In this document: one piece after another, positions 36,423 to 45,365 of the stretch
How positions within the stretch are numbered: the first letter of the stretch is position 1
Layout: each line of letters starts with the position of its first letter
Assembly (NCBI GenBank): GCA_018816095.1
Contig: JAHIWP010000081.1
Span: 1-51,750 of the forward strand
Direction: 5' to 3'
DNA: 51,750 nucleotides
From: Gammaproteobacteria bacterium
Lineage (GTDB): Bacteria > Pseudomonadota > Gammaproteobacteria > Pseudomonadales > Pseudomonadaceae
Program-made: the position numbers and the translations under genes
Notes under the pieces: model-generated
What the model saw: only the letters and a program-made list of their open reading frames with translations
Database searches by the model: none
Told to the model about the DNA's origin: nothing

Positions 36423-36743
36423 ATGCCCGACTCTTCTCTTGCGCCTGAGACACCCGCCGCCAAGCCCTGGTTCGTTTACCTGGTGCGGGCAGCCAACGGC
36501 GCACTGTATTGCGGCATCAGCGACGACCCCCATAAGCGTTTTGCCAAGCATCAGACTGGCAAGGGCGCGCGCTTCTTCCATTCCAGCCCGGCGCAGGCCC
36601 TGGTGTATATCGAAACCTGTGCCGGTAAAGGCGATGCGCTACGCCGCGAGCGGGCGATCAAGGCCCTGGCCAAAGCCGCCAAGGAAACCTTAGTGCTGGC
36701 CTACGCCGCTATCGGTGCGACTGATAACCCGCCATCAGGCTAA
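36423..36743 (+). CDS. GIY-YIG nuclease-domain protein (YhbQ/UPF0213 type)
   Basis: 106 residues with [19 protein letters not shown] (the G-x-Y/Y-x-G pair), [17 protein letters not shown] with the catalytic arginine, and [16 protein letters not shown], the family's EkxIK element. Single-domain GIY-YIG proteins are found in most gammaproteobacteria, with a proposed role in DNA repair or nucleic-acid cleavage. The ATG at 36423 lacks a good ribosome site, but no better in-frame start exists near it. Confidence 0.88.
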   Translation: MPDSSLAPETPAAKPWFVYLVRAANGALYCGISDDPHKRFAKHQTGKGARFFHSSPAQALVYIETCAGKGDALRRERAIKALAKAAKETLVLAYAAIGATDNPPSG

Positions 36744-36809
36744 GCGGGTAGGCCGCCAACGCTTGCACGGGTAAGCTGCTGCTCTACCTGAATCCTTGCG
36801 GAGCCTGCC

Positions 36810-37745
36810 ATGCACGAGTTGATCCTGCACCATTACCCGACCTCGCCCTTCGCCGAAAAGGCGCGGTTGATGCTCGGCTTCAAGCAGCTGTCCTGGCGTT
36901 CGGTGATGATCCCACCGGTGATGCCCAAGCCGGATCTGACCGCGCTAACCGGTGGCTATCGCAAGACCCCCGTGCTGCAGGTGGGGGCCGATATTTATTG
37001 CGACACGGCGTTGATCGCCCGTCGCCTAGAAGCGGAAAAGAACACCCCCGCGCTGTTTCCAGAAGGCCAGGAGTTTAATGTCGCCTGCTTTGCCCAATGG
37101 GCCGACACCCAGGTGTTTCTGCATGCCGTGAGCCTTGTGTTCCAACCGGAATCCATCGCCGCGCGCTTTGGCAAACTGCCGCCGGAGTTTCTCAAGAGCT
37201 TTATTGCTGACCGCTCGGCGCTGTTCACCGGCGGCCTGGCGACGCGGGTGCCGCTGGACGTCGCCAAGCACCAATGGCCGACGCTGATGGCGCGCTTGCA
37301 GCAGCAACTTGAACGCGAGCAGGGCGACTTCCTCTTTGGTGAGGCTTCGCTGGCGGATATCGCCATGGCCCATCCGCTGTGGTTCCTGCGCGGTACGCCA
37401 GTGACGGCGCCGCTGGTTGATGCCTACCCTGCGGTTGCCACGTGGCTGGCGCGGGTACTGGATTTCGGCCATGGCTCGTTCAGCGACATGACTGCAGAAG
37501 AAGCCGTAGGCATCGCTCGCGAGGCGACCCCAGCCGCGCTGCCGGATGTCGCCCTGGCCGATCCGAATGGCTTTGCAGTTGGCCAGCAGGTGGCGATTTC
37601 TGCCGTCGACTATGGCGTGGATGCGGTGGAAGGTGAGCTGGTCTTCAGCGGCACGGAGGCGTTGATCCTGCGCCGCGAAGACCCGCGCGCCGGCACTGTG
37701 CATGTGCACTTCCCACGCATCGGTTTTGCCATCAAGGCGCTGTAG
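36810..37745 (+). CDS. Glutathione S-transferase family protein with C-terminal extension
   Basis: 311 residues, longer than the usual 200-230. The N-terminal thioredoxin-like domain has HHYPTSPFAEKARLMLGF, with Ser at the usual catalytic place, and KTPVLQVGADIYCDTALIARRLE. The alpha-helical GST domain follows to about residue 215. A further 90-residue beta-rich domain ends VHVHFPRIGFAIKAL. The substrate is unknown. GGAG lies upstream of the ATG. It is followed by a strong bidirectional terminator. Confidence 0.87.
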   Translation: MHELILHHYPTSPFAEKARLMLGFKQLSWRSVMIPPVMPKPDLTALTGGYRKTPVLQVGADIYCDTALIARRLEAEKNTPALFPEGQEFNVACFAQWADTQVFLHAVSLVFQPESIAARFGKLPPEFLKSFIADRSALFTGGLATRVPLDVAKHQWPTLMARLQQQLEREQGDFLFGEASLADIAMAHPLWFLRGTPVTAPLVDAYPAVATWLARVLDFGHGSFSDMTAEEAVGIAREATPAALPDVALADPNGFAVGQQVAISAVDYGVDAVEGELVFSGTEALILRREDPRAGTVHVHFPRIGFAIKAL

Positions 37746-37753
37746 CGTCGTAA

Positions 37754-37788
37754 AGCCCGGCGCGCTTAGGGCTTTAGGCGCCGGGTCT
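37754..37788. terminator. Bidirectional terminator between the GST and glutaredoxin genes
   Basis: AGCCCGGCGC pairs with GCGCCGGGT around a 14-nt loop in the convergent gap. It reaches the glutaredoxin stop codon. Confidence 0.75.
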
Positions 37789-38105
37789 TAGTACGCGGCC
37801 CGCATCGCGCGTGGGTTGTAGCCGTGAATCAGCGTGCCGTTGATGTCTATCAGCGGTACGCCGCGGCCGCCTAGCGCCTTGAAGGTGGCATTGCCATCGG
37901 CATCCTTCTCGATATCCACTTCCCGATATGCGATGCCGTCGTTCGCCAGTTGTTCGCGGGTTTTGGCGCAATAGCCGCACCACTGCGTGGCGTATAGCAC
38001 CACTTCGCTTGGCCGCGCAGCCTGCTCGGGCTGCAACCAGGCGTTGATGTTGTCCCAGTATTGATAGAGCGCCAGTGCGCTTAACAGCAGGATGATTTTC
38101 TTCAT
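37788..38105 (-). CDS. Membrane-anchored or exported glutaredoxin
   Basis: 105 residues. An N-terminal hydrophobic segment (about 4-16, MKKIILLLSALALY) is followed by a glutaredoxin domain with ATQWCGYCAKTREQL (active CGYC), a KALGGRGVPLIDINGTLIHGY cis-proline region and family spacing. It probably acts at the inner membrane or in the periplasm as a thiol-disulfide protein. Partners are not evident from neighbours. GAACG precedes the ATG weakly. Confidence 0.87.
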   Translation of the reverse strand: MKKIILLLSALALYQYWDNINAWLQPEQAARPSEVVLYATQWCGYCAKTREQLANDGIAYREVDIEKDADGNATFKALGGRGVPLIDINGTLIHGYNPRAMRAAY

Positions 38106-38217
38106 GGGGCGTTCCTTTGCCTCGTTAATGGGGAGGGCTGGGTCACGTTATCAGCTTATTTGCAGTGCACCCATATGGTCCTTGTCAGCACCGCCTGCCT
38201 GGCGTGTGGTGTGGTCA

Positions 38218-39057
38218 CTATTTGGACCGGCTGTCTTGCAAGAAGGGTTGCCGCAGCCTGGGCAGTTCCCGCGCCAATTCGCGAAAGTACAAAATGCGCT
38301 CGTAACACAGCGTCAGTTCACCGCTGATGCGGTTGTACCAAGCGTCGGCTTCGCCGCAGGCGGCCACGATCAGTTTCAGGTCACGTGGCAGGGCAAACGT
38401 GCTGCTGGTGCGTGCGGCGATGGCTTCAAGCTCGCCGGAGGCGCGAACTTTTTCCAGTAATTCGCTGGCGCCCGGTAAATGCTGTGGCGGCGGCTGGTAA
38501 TCCACCCGCAGGTGGTGAAGGATCGGCTGATCGGGGCTGCGGGCGAAGTGCTGGCGAATCCAGTTCACTGCGTATTCGGCCTGTTGGTATTCCTCGGGGC
38601 AGTAAAACGCCCGCTCATCCGGCAGCCCCGTCATTTGGATCACCCACTCCAGCTGACGTGGGTCGCTGCCATAGGCCAGGCAGGCCAGGTTGAAAAAGCG
38701 CTGCGCGTCCAGGGCGTGGCTGTCCCACTCGTGAATTTCCGGAGCGTCGGGGCGCTGGCGCTGCCACTCCAGCCGCCAGTAATCAGCAACGTCCAGCAGC
38801 TTGGCGTAAAAGTTGGCGTCGCGGTGACGTCCGTGCAGGAGAAAAAGGCCCATAAAACCAAGTTGGTCGGCGGCATCTTCTTCACGGCCCAGCACCGGCA
38901 ATTGCAGTTCGCTGATTAGTAGATGGCCCATCTCATGCAGCAGGGTGAACTCCGCATTGGCCGTGACAAAGCGCACTTCGTTCGGGTGCAGCACCTGCTC
39001 GGGCACCGCCTGGGCGAAGCTGCTGAAGCTCAGTAGCAGGAGCACAAGCCGCTTCAT
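38218..39057 (-). CDS. DUF4344-type putative zinc metallopeptidase
   Basis: 279 residues with a signal peptide (MKRLVLLLLSFSSFAQA). The zincin motif LLHEMGHLLI (HExxH) lies near residue 40, followed by GREEDAADQLG, whose acidic residues can supply the third zinc ligand. A later YRI-like tail has CGEADAWYN and LCYERI. The start at 39057 overlaps the PPK2 stop by 4 bp (ATGA), so it is translationally coupled. The longer frame to 39195 runs through the PPK2 gene and is rejected. The substrate is unknown. Confidence 0.87.
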   Translation of the reverse strand: MKRLVLLLLSFSSFAQAVPEQVLHPNEVRFVTANAEFTLLHEMGHLLISELQLPVLGREEDAADQLGFMGLFLLHGRHRDANFYAKLLDVADYWRLEWQRQRPDAPEIHEWDSHALDAQRFFNLACLAYGSDPRQLEWVIQMTGLPDERAFYCPEEYQQAEYAVNWIRQHFARSPDQPILHHLRVDYQPPPQHLPGASELLEKVRASGELEAIAARTSSTFALPRDLKLIVAACGEADAWYNRISGELTLCYERILYFRELARELPRLRQPFLQDSRSK

Positions 39058-39872
39058 GCGTGCTCCAGATCGTCCGCGCTGAACGGGGCGGGTACGCTTG
39101 GCCAGTCCAGCTGCAACTGTTCCAGCGCGCGGGCCAGCAGGCTGGCCACGAACCAGTCCCGTAACCAGCGGTGATCGGCTGGGATTACATACCAAGGTGC
39201 TGCGTGGGTATGGCTGGCGCTCAGCTGCTCGGCCCAGCGCTGCTGCCGCAGGTCGAATTCGCGGTAGGACTGCAGGTCGCTGCTGTGTAGCTTCCAGCGC
39301 TTATGGGGTTGCTCAAGGCGCTCCTGTAAGCGTTGCTTCTGTTCGTCTTTGGATATCTGCAGAAAGCACTTGAGGGGCTGAATCGACTGGCTGAGCAATT
39401 GCGCTTCGAAGGCCTCAATCGCCTGCTGGCGTGCCGGCAGCTCGGCGGCGCTGCACAGGCCGTCCAGCGGGTCGCTGATCAGCCCTTCGTAGTAACTGCG
39501 GTTGAACACCCCAAGCAGACCTGGCGCCGGCAGGCGGCGTTGGTAGCGCCAGAGAAAGTCGTGACGCTGTTCGCAGGCATTGGGCTGTTGAAAGCCTTGA
39601 ATACTCAGCCCTTGCGGGTCGAAGCTGCTGATCACCCGGCGGATCACGCCGTCTTTGCCGGAGCAGTCAGTGCCCTGCAAGATCAGCAGCAGGGCATTAC
39701 GGCGGTTGGCCCAGAGCATGCGCTGCTGTTGGTTGAGCCAGGGGCGCAGCTCCGCCATGGCTTGGTGCGCCGTGTGTTTGTCCAGGCCGAATGTTCGCGC
39801 CGGGTCCTGGCCAAAGGGGGCTGCGGGGTCACACCGACAGCTATCCAGCAGGTGGTCAGGCAGGCGCGTCAT
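39054..39872 (-). CDS. PPK2-family polyphosphate kinase
   Basis: 272 residues. Walker A is ILQGTDCSGKDG (about residue 65), the lid region is FDPQGLSIQGFQQP, and Walker B is VFNRSYYEGLI (usual form FxRSxYE). The KCFLQISKDEQKQRLQERL stretch is also typical. PPK2 enzymes use polyphosphate to phosphorylate nucleoside mono- or diphosphates; the class (I-III) is not decided here. The start lies 2 bp after the YejK stop and its stop overlaps the DUF4344 start, so three genes form one coupled unit. Confidence 0.88.
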   Translation of the reverse strand: MTRLPDHLLDSCRCDPAAPFGQDPARTFGLDKHTAHQAMAELRPWLNQQQRMLWANRRNALLLILQGTDCSGKDGVIRRVISSFDPQGLSIQGFQQPNACEQRHDFLWRYQRRLPAPGLLGVFNRSYYEGLISDPLDGLCSAAELPARQQAIEAFEAQLLSQSIQPLKCFLQISKDEQKQRLQERLEQPHKRWKLHSSDLQSYREFDLRQQRWAEQLSASHTHAAPWYVIPADHRWLRDWFVASLLARALEQLQLDWPSVPAPFSADDLEHA

Positions 39873-39874
39873 TG

Positions 39875-40882
39875 CTAGTTTTTACGGCGTTTGAGTTGAT
39901 CGGTCAGCTGCGTTGGCAGGTTGCGGATCACCAGGGTGTCGCTGCTTTCGTCGTACTCGACCTTCGAGCCGAGCAGGTGCGCTTCGAAACTGATCGACAG
40001 GCCTTCGGCACGCCCGGTAAAGCGCTGGAACTGGCTGATCGTGCGCTTATCGGCCGGGATTTCCGGCGACAGGCCGTAATCCTTGTTGCGGATATGGTCG
40101 TAAAAGGCCTTGGGATGTTCTTCGTCGATCAGCCCTGAGAGCTCAGTCAGGGTCATGGGCTCGCCCATCTTGGCTTGGCTGCTAGCGTAGCTAACTAGGG
40201 TTTTGGTTTTTTCGCGGGCTTGCTCTTCGGGCAGGTCTTCGCTTTCGACGAAGTCGCTAAACGCTTTCAGCAGGGTGCGGGTTTCACCGGGGCCGTCGAC
40301 GCCTTCCTGGCAGCCGATAAAGTCGCGGAAGTATTCCGAGACCTTCTTGCCGTTCTTACCTTTGATAAACGAGATGTACTGCTTGGAGTTGGCGTTGTTA
40401 CGCCATTCGGAAATATTGATCCGCGCCGCCAGGTGCAGCTGGCTGAGGTCCAGGTGTTTGGCGGCGGTCACGTCCAGCGTGTCGGTAACGGCCACGCCAT
40501 CACTGTGGTGCAGCAGGGCGATGGCCAAGTAGTCGGTCATGCCTTGCTGGTAATGGGCGAACAGCACATGGCCGCCGGTGGACAGGTTGGACTCTTCCAT
40601 CAGCTTCTGCAGCTGCTCCACAGCCTGGCGGCTGAACGCGGCAAAGTCCTGACCTTCGTCCAGGTAATGCTTGAGCCAGCCGCTGAACGGGTAGGCCCCA
40701 GACTCCTCATGGAAAAAGCCCCAGGCCTTGCCCTGTTTGGCGTTATAGCTCTCGTTAAGGTCCGCGAGCATATTCTCGATGGCCTGCGAGGCCGCCAATT
40801 CAGTGTCCCTCGCGTGCAATACAGCGGGGGTGCCATCAGGCTTCTTGTCGATCAGGTGGACGATGCAGTGGCGGATCGGCAT
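39875..40882 (-). CDS. ndpA: Nucleoid-associated protein YejK/NdpA
   Basis: 335 residues, the expected length. It begins [17 protein letters not shown] and contains [39 protein letters not shown], read in parts as [17 protein letters not shown] and [19 protein letters not shown]. These are family-typical. NdpA proteins bind DNA and associate with the nucleoid. It is first in the coupled YejK-PPK2-DUF4344 unit, 36 bp after the TAXI protein gene. Confidence 0.93.
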   Translation of the reverse strand: MPIRHCIVHLIDKKPDGTPAVLHARDTELAASQAIENMLADLNESYNAKQGKAWGFFHEESGAYPFSGWLKHYLDEGQDFAAFSRQAVEQLQKLMEESNLSTGGHVLFAHYQQGMTDYLAIALLHHSDGVAVTDTLDVTAAKHLDLSQLHLAARINISEWRNNANSKQYISFIKGKNGKKVSEYFRDFIGCQEGVDGPGETRTLLKAFSDFVESEDLPEEQAREKTKTLVSYASSQAKMGEPMTLTELSGLIDEEHPKAFYDHIRNKDYGLSPEIPADKRTISQFQRFTGRAEGLSISFEAHLLGSKVEYDESSDTLVIRNLPTQLTDQLKRRKN

Positions 40883-40918
40883 AGCGGCCTCGTGGTGCGT
40901 AAACGGAAAGCGCGCATA

Positions 40919-42253
40919 TTAACCGACCTTCGCTTCGGCAGTCGTGCGCCGCTGGTAAGCGGTCAGGCGTTCGATCATATAGCGCAGGTGCATGTGCAGC
41001 TCATACAGCTCGTTGGAGTAGGACAGCGGCACTTCCACGCGCGCCAGTTCGTCCTCAAGCTTTTCTAAGCGCTCAATCTCGGCGCCGATGTCGCTGTTCA
41101 GATTGCCCTTGTACAGCTGCTGGTCGATCTCGCGCAGGTGCTTGTACCAGCGGTAGATGCGTGCGCGGATGCGCCATTGGTAGATCGGGCCGATGGCCTT
41201 GAACAGCGGGAACAGCAAAATCACCAGCGGAATGGCGAGGATGATGTAGCGGTCGGCCAGCGAGGCAATGCGGAACGGCAGGTAGCGCTGCAGAATTGGC
41301 AGGCCCTTGGCGTAGTAATACTCGGCCTGATCGAGAATCGGCAGCGACAGCGGCGGCCGAGTCGGGTAGCTGCCAGCCGGGTCGAGCAGGCTGCCGTTTT
41401 TCAGGACGGTTTTGGCGGCTTCGAGGATCAGTGGGGTGATTGAGGGGTGAAAGTCTTCGCCGGCGGCCAGGGTGGCGACCGGGCCGAGGGTGGCAATGTC
41501 TTGGTCTGGCGTGTTGTGCGCCAGGTCGAGCATGCCTTCGCCGACCTCCAGGCGGCTCAGGTACGGCAAACGCGCGAGGTAGGCATCGATACGGTGCAGG
41601 CCAACCAGGCGGATTTTTTCTTCTGCGGCCAGGCGCTGGATCAGCGCATTTTCCGCCGGCCCAACGAAGAAGGCCGCATCCAGCTGGCCGTCGATCAGGG
41701 CGTCGGCGGCGCGACTGCCGCCCAGTTCTTGCCATTGCGGCGGATAGTGCTCGGCCTCTATGCGGTTGGCACTTAGCAGCGCGGCGGTCACCGCTTGCGT
41801 GCCGCTGCCTGCTGAACCAATCGCCAGGCGTAGTTTCATCAGGTCAGCTAAACGCTCGAACTTGATCTTGTTGCCAACGAACAGCCATAGCGGCTCGCGG
41901 TACATCACGCCCAAACCTGAAATTTTGGCGCGCTGCTCCTCGTCCAGGGTCAGCTCTTGGCCGCTCTGCACCAGGGCCAGCTCCACTTCGCCAGCGGCGA
42001 GTTTGCTCAGGTTGTCTTGCGAACCTGCACTGGGCACCAACTCCAGGCTAAAACCCTGCAGCGCCAGTTCGCTTTGCAGGCGCTCGCCAAACGCGTGGTA
42101 GCCACCGCCCTCGGCTCCGGTGGCCAGGCGCGCATGCAGAGGCGGTGGTGGTGCCGCGAAATAAAACAGCGCACCCACCAACCCGGCCAGCACGGGGACC
42201 AGCCAGAGGTTGGTGAGAATAAGGATTTTCAGGTCACGGAGAATGCGGCGCAT
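40919..42253 (-). CDS. TAXI-family solute-binding protein, membrane-anchored
   Basis: 444 residues. An N-terminal membrane helix (about 13-32) is followed by a TAXI-type TRAP binding domain: ARLATGAEGGGYHAFGERL, ELALVQSGQEL and RLAIGSAGSGTQAVTAALL. A second membrane helix lies at about 338-358. The cytoplasmic tail of about 80 residues is rich in charged heptads (coiled coil likely). TRAP permease genes are absent nearby, so it may sense a ligand rather than import it. It lies upstream of yejK with a 36-bp gap, same direction. Confidence 0.87.
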   Translation of the reverse strand: MRRILRDLKILILTNLWLVPVLAGLVGALFYFAAPPPPLHARLATGAEGGGYHAFGERLQSELALQGFSLELVPSAGSQDNLSKLAAGEVELALVQSGQELTLDEEQRAKISGLGVMYREPLWLFVGNKIKFERLADLMKLRLAIGSAGSGTQAVTAALLSANRIEAEHYPPQWQELGGSRAADALIDGQLDAAFFVGPAENALIQRLAAEEKIRLVGLHRIDAYLARLPYLSRLEVGEGMLDLAHNTPDQDIATLGPVATLAAGEDFHPSITPLILEAAKTVLKNGSLLDPAGSYPTRPPLSLPILDQAEYYYAKGLPILQRYLPFRIASLADRYIILAIPLVILLFPLFKAIGPIYQWRIRARIYRWYKHLREIDQQLYKGNLNSDIGAEIERLEKLEDELARVEVPLSYSNELYELHMHLRYMIERLTAYQRRTTAEAKVG

Positions 42254-42328
42254 GGTCGGTCCTTGTCATTACCTAGCTGGGATTGAGGGTAGCTGGAATG
42301 ACTGGCCCAGTTAAGGGTTAGCGCAGGT

Positions 42329-43597
42329 TCAGTGTGGCCCGGTTGCCAGTCGGATGCTGCGCTGCTCGTTCCAATGGTCCAACAGGCCGAGCACCGCCAG
42401 CAAAGCCAGGGCATAGCCTGCATCGACGCCGAGCATCAGCAGCACCAGCCCGCACAAGAGTGCGCTGAATGCTGCCAGCCAGCGCCAGATGCCGCGCAGC
42501 AACAGGGTGCCGGCGGCCATGCTGAGCAGGTAGACCAGCACAAAGTTACCGTTGGCGTAGCGGATCAGGTCATCGACCGTCAGCTCAAGCATGTTCGCCA
42601 GGATGGCACACAGGGCACAGCTCAGGATCACCAGTAACAAGGCGCGGGCTGGCACGCCGTGATGGTTGCGCTGGGCCAGGCTGGCCGGCAGCTTGCCTTC
42701 GTCAGCCAGGCTCCAGATCAACCGGGCAAAGCCCTGCATATACACATTCATCGAGGCAAAGCAGGCCAGGTAGCCGACCGTGGCGGCCAGCCAACGGGCT
42801 TTCTCGCCCAGCAGCACATCGAGCAGGCGCGGCAGCGAGGCGGCATCGCTGGTCACATCGCCGTAGGCATGGAAGCTCAATACGGCCACCGAGCAAGCCC
42901 AGTACACCAAGCCTGCGAGTAGCACGCCAAACAGCAACGCCAGAGGGAAGTCGCGTTCGGGGTTCTTGAATTCTTCGCCCATGTGGGTGAACGCCTCGAT
43001 GCCGACAAAACACCAGAACATCACCCCCAGTGCTGCGGGCAGCAGGTGCCAGGAGCCGCCGATGGGTGGGAGCAAGGGCTGGCTGCTGACAGGCAGGTCG
43101 CCGACCCACCAGATCAATGCGATGGTGCTGATAATGGCCACGGCAATCGCGCCTTGAATCAGCCCGGAGGCTTTCGCCGGTCGCTGGCCAAGCCAGAGCA
43201 TGGCCGCCAGGGTGGCCAGTTGAATGATCAGGGCCTGGTTGCTGTTGAGGTCAAACAGCGCCTGCCAGAAACCGCTGGCGATGTTGAGCGCAGCCGGTAA
43301 ACCCACCGGCAGCACGGCGAGAAACAGCCAGGCGCTGAGACGTTCCATGCGCGGGCCAAAGGCGCGTCCAATCAGGTGCGGCGCGCCGCCGGCATGGGGA
43401 AAGCGGCGGCCCAGTTGGGCAAAGGTAAAGGCCACTGGCAACACCAGGGCGATGAGGATCATCCAGGCCCACAACGACGCCTCACCGGCGGCCGTGGCCG
43501 CCAGGGCAGGAATCACGAAAATCCCGGTGCCAAGCAGCGAGGTGCTCAGCAGGCCAATCCCTTGTAGTAGGCCCAATTCCTGATTCAGACGACTCAT
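42329..43597 (-). CDS. yjeH: YjeH-type L-methionine/branched-chain amino-acid exporter (APC family)
   Basis: 422 residues with about 12 membrane helices. The N-terminus is MSRLNQELGLLQGIGLLSTSLLGTGIFVIP, read as GLLSTSLLGTGIFVIPA, the APC substrate loop. AGGAPHLIGRAFGPRMERLSAWLF and GVMFWCFVGIEAFTHMGEEFKNP (in parts) also match YjeH. It exports Met and branched-chain amino acids in E. coli. The Lrp-like gene diverges from it with a 125-bp shared promoter region, suggesting local regulation. Confidence 0.88.
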   Translation of the reverse strand: MSRLNQELGLLQGIGLLSTSLLGTGIFVIPALAATAAGEASLWAWMILIALVLPVAFTFAQLGRRFPHAGGAPHLIGRAFGPRMERLSAWLFLAVLPVGLPAALNIASGFWQALFDLNSNQALIIQLATLAAMLWLGQRPAKASGLIQGAIAVAIISTIALIWWVGDLPVSSQPLLPPIGGSWHLLPAALGVMFWCFVGIEAFTHMGEEFKNPERDFPLALLFGVLLAGLVYWACSVAVLSFHAYGDVTSDAASLPRLLDVLLGEKARWLAATVGYLACFASMNVYMQGFARLIWSLADEGKLPASLAQRNHHGVPARALLLVILSCALCAILANMLELTVDDLIRYANGNFVLVYLLSMAAGTLLLRGIWRWLAAFSALLCGLVLLMLGVDAGYALALLAVLGLLDHWNEQRSIRLATGPH

Positions 43598-43722
43598 GTT
43601 GTATGCTCTGCGGTTTCGTTCGCCATGTTAAATCGCCCGCCTGATTCAGGCAGCTGGCGAAACGTCGGCTTTGCCCGACGAATCGGCGGCATTCTCCAGC
43701 AAATTGCTTTTGAGAGCACCCC

Positions 43723-44142
43723 GTGGACAAGTTCGATCAGCAGATACTCGCCCTGTTGCGCGCCGATGCGCGTTTACCCGTCAGCCAGATCGCCCGTGAG
43801 GTCAACCTGTCGCGTTCGGCGGTGAGTGAGCGGATACGTCAGTTGGAGCACAGCGGCGTCATCAGCGGTTATCACGCTCACGTGGCGGTGCCGGGCGAGG
43901 CGGCAATCAAGGTGTATCTGGAGCTGTTCTACAGCGGTGGCCGCTGTGAGCACTATGTCGAGCTGATGCGCGTGTTTCCTGAAGTGCGTCGTTGCAGTGG
44001 CATCAGTGGCGAGACCGATATGTTGGTGTATATCGAAGCGCCGTCGATGCTGCGCTTCAGTGAGGTGCGCGGTGAGATCGAGAACTTCCCCGGTATGCAG
44101 AAAGTGAAGACTCATATGATGGTTAAGGATTGGGTGTTCTAA
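43723..44142 (+). CDS. Lrp/AsnC-family transcriptional regulator
   Basis: 139 residues, standard. It has an N-terminal HTH (MDKFDQQILALLRADARLP, IAREVNLSRSAVSERI) and a C-terminal RAM effector domain with FPEVRRCSGISGETDMLVYI. The start codon is GTG at 43723, with GAGAG upstream. It is divergent from yjeH, which it probably controls in response to amino acids, and is followed 2 bp later by sbcD. It may share a transcript with sbcDC, an unusual pairing that could just be close packing. Confidence 0.9.
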   Translation: MDKFDQQILALLRADARLPVSQIAREVNLSRSAVSERIRQLEHSGVISGYHAHVAVPGEAAIKVYLELFYSGGRCEHYVELMRVFPEVRRCSGISGETDMLVYIEAPSMLRFSEVRGEIENFPGMQKVKTHMMVKDWVF

Positions 44143-44144
44143 AC

Positions 44145-45365
44145 ATGCGCATCCTGCACACCTCCGACTGGCACCTCGGCCAGCACTTTATGGGCAAGAC
44201 CCGCCAAGCTGAGCATCAGGCCTTCTGCGCCTGGCTGATTGAGCAGGTGCGCGAGCAGGCGGTCGATGCCGTGCTGATTGCCGGCGATATCTTCGACACC
44301 GGCGCGCCGCCCAGTTATGCCCGCGAGCAGTACAACCGCTTTATCGTCGAGTTGCGCGCCACAGGTTGCGAACTGGTGGTGTTGGGCGGTAACCATGATT
44401 CAGTGGCCATGCTCGGTGAAAGTAAAACCCTGCTGGCGCAGTTGGGTACGCGGGTTATTCCCGGTGTTTGTGTGCCGATTGAAGAGCAGCTGCTGGTGCT
44501 GCATCGGCGTGACGGCTCGCCTGGCGCGATCCTTTGTGGAATCCCCTTTATTCGTCCGCGCGATGTGTTGCTCAGCCAGGCGGGGCAGAGCGCCCAGGAC
44601 AAACAGCAGTCCTTGCAGCAGGCGATCCAGCAGCACTATCAGGACCTGTATGCCCTAGCCGAAAGCAAACGCGCCGAGCTGAGCGGCAACCTGCCGATTA
44701 TTGCCACCGGCCACCTGACCACCGTCGGCGCCAGTGCCAGCGATTCGGTGCGGGAAATTTATGTCGGCAGCCTGGAGGCCTTTCCCACCAGCGCCTTCCC
44801 GCCGGCTGCCTTTATCGCGCTGGGACATATCCACCGGCCGCAAAAAGTTGGTGGCCTGGAGCATATCCGCTACTGCGGCTCGCCGATTGCCCTGAGCTTC
44901 GATGAAGCCAAGCAGCAGAAGGAAGTGTTGTTGGTCGAGCTTGATAGCAGCGGCCTGCGCCAGATCACGGCATTGCCGGTGCCACGTTTTCAGCCGCTGC
45001 TGTCCTTGCGTGGCTCACTTAAAGAGCTTGAGGTGGCGATTAAAGAAGCGGCCAAGCAGGGCAGCGCCGAGCAGCCGGTGTGGCTGGAAGTGCTGGTCGG
45101 CACCGACGATTATTTGAGCGATCTGCAGCTGCGGATTGCCGCCCTGTGCGAAGGCCTACCGGTCGAAGTGCTGCGTATCCGCCGTGAGCGCGGTAATGCC
45201 AGTGCCAGCCTGCAAGGCAAGGCTAAGGAAACCCTGGATGAGCTGAGTGTGGAGGATGTATTCGCCCAACGGCTAAGCAGCGAAACCCTCGACGAAACTG
45301 AGCAAGCCAAGCTGCTGGGGCTCTATCAACACGTGGTCAGTGAGCTGCGCGAGGGCGAGGTATGA
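44145..45365 (+). CDS. sbcD: Exonuclease subunit SbcD
   Basis: 406 residues. Mre11-type phosphoesterase motifs are TSDWHLG (start), [15 protein letters not shown] (motif III), ATGHLTT and [10 protein letters not shown]. It is the nuclease subunit of SbcCD, which cuts hairpins and processes double-strand ends. The start is ATG at 44145, 2 bp after the Lrp stop. Its stop overlaps the sbcC start by 4 bp, so the two are coupled. Confidence 0.97.
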   Translation: MRILHTSDWHLGQHFMGKTRQAEHQAFCAWLIEQVREQAVDAVLIAGDIFDTGAPPSYAREQYNRFIVELRATGCELVVLGGNHDSVAMLGESKTLLAQLGTRVIPGVCVPIEEQLLVLHRRDGSPGAILCGIPFIRPRDVLLSQAGQSAQDKQQSLQQAIQQHYQDLYALAESKRAELSGNLPIIATGHLTTVGASASDSVREIYVGSLEAFPTSAFPPAAFIALGHIHRPQKVGGLEHIRYCGSPIALSFDEAKQQKEVLLVELDSSGLRQITALPVPRFQPLLSLRGSLKELEVAIKEAAKQGSAEQPVWLEVLVGTDDYLSDLQLRIAALCEGLPVEVLRIRRERGNASASLQGKAKETLDELSVEDVFAQRLSSETLDETEQAKLLGLYQHVVSELREGEV

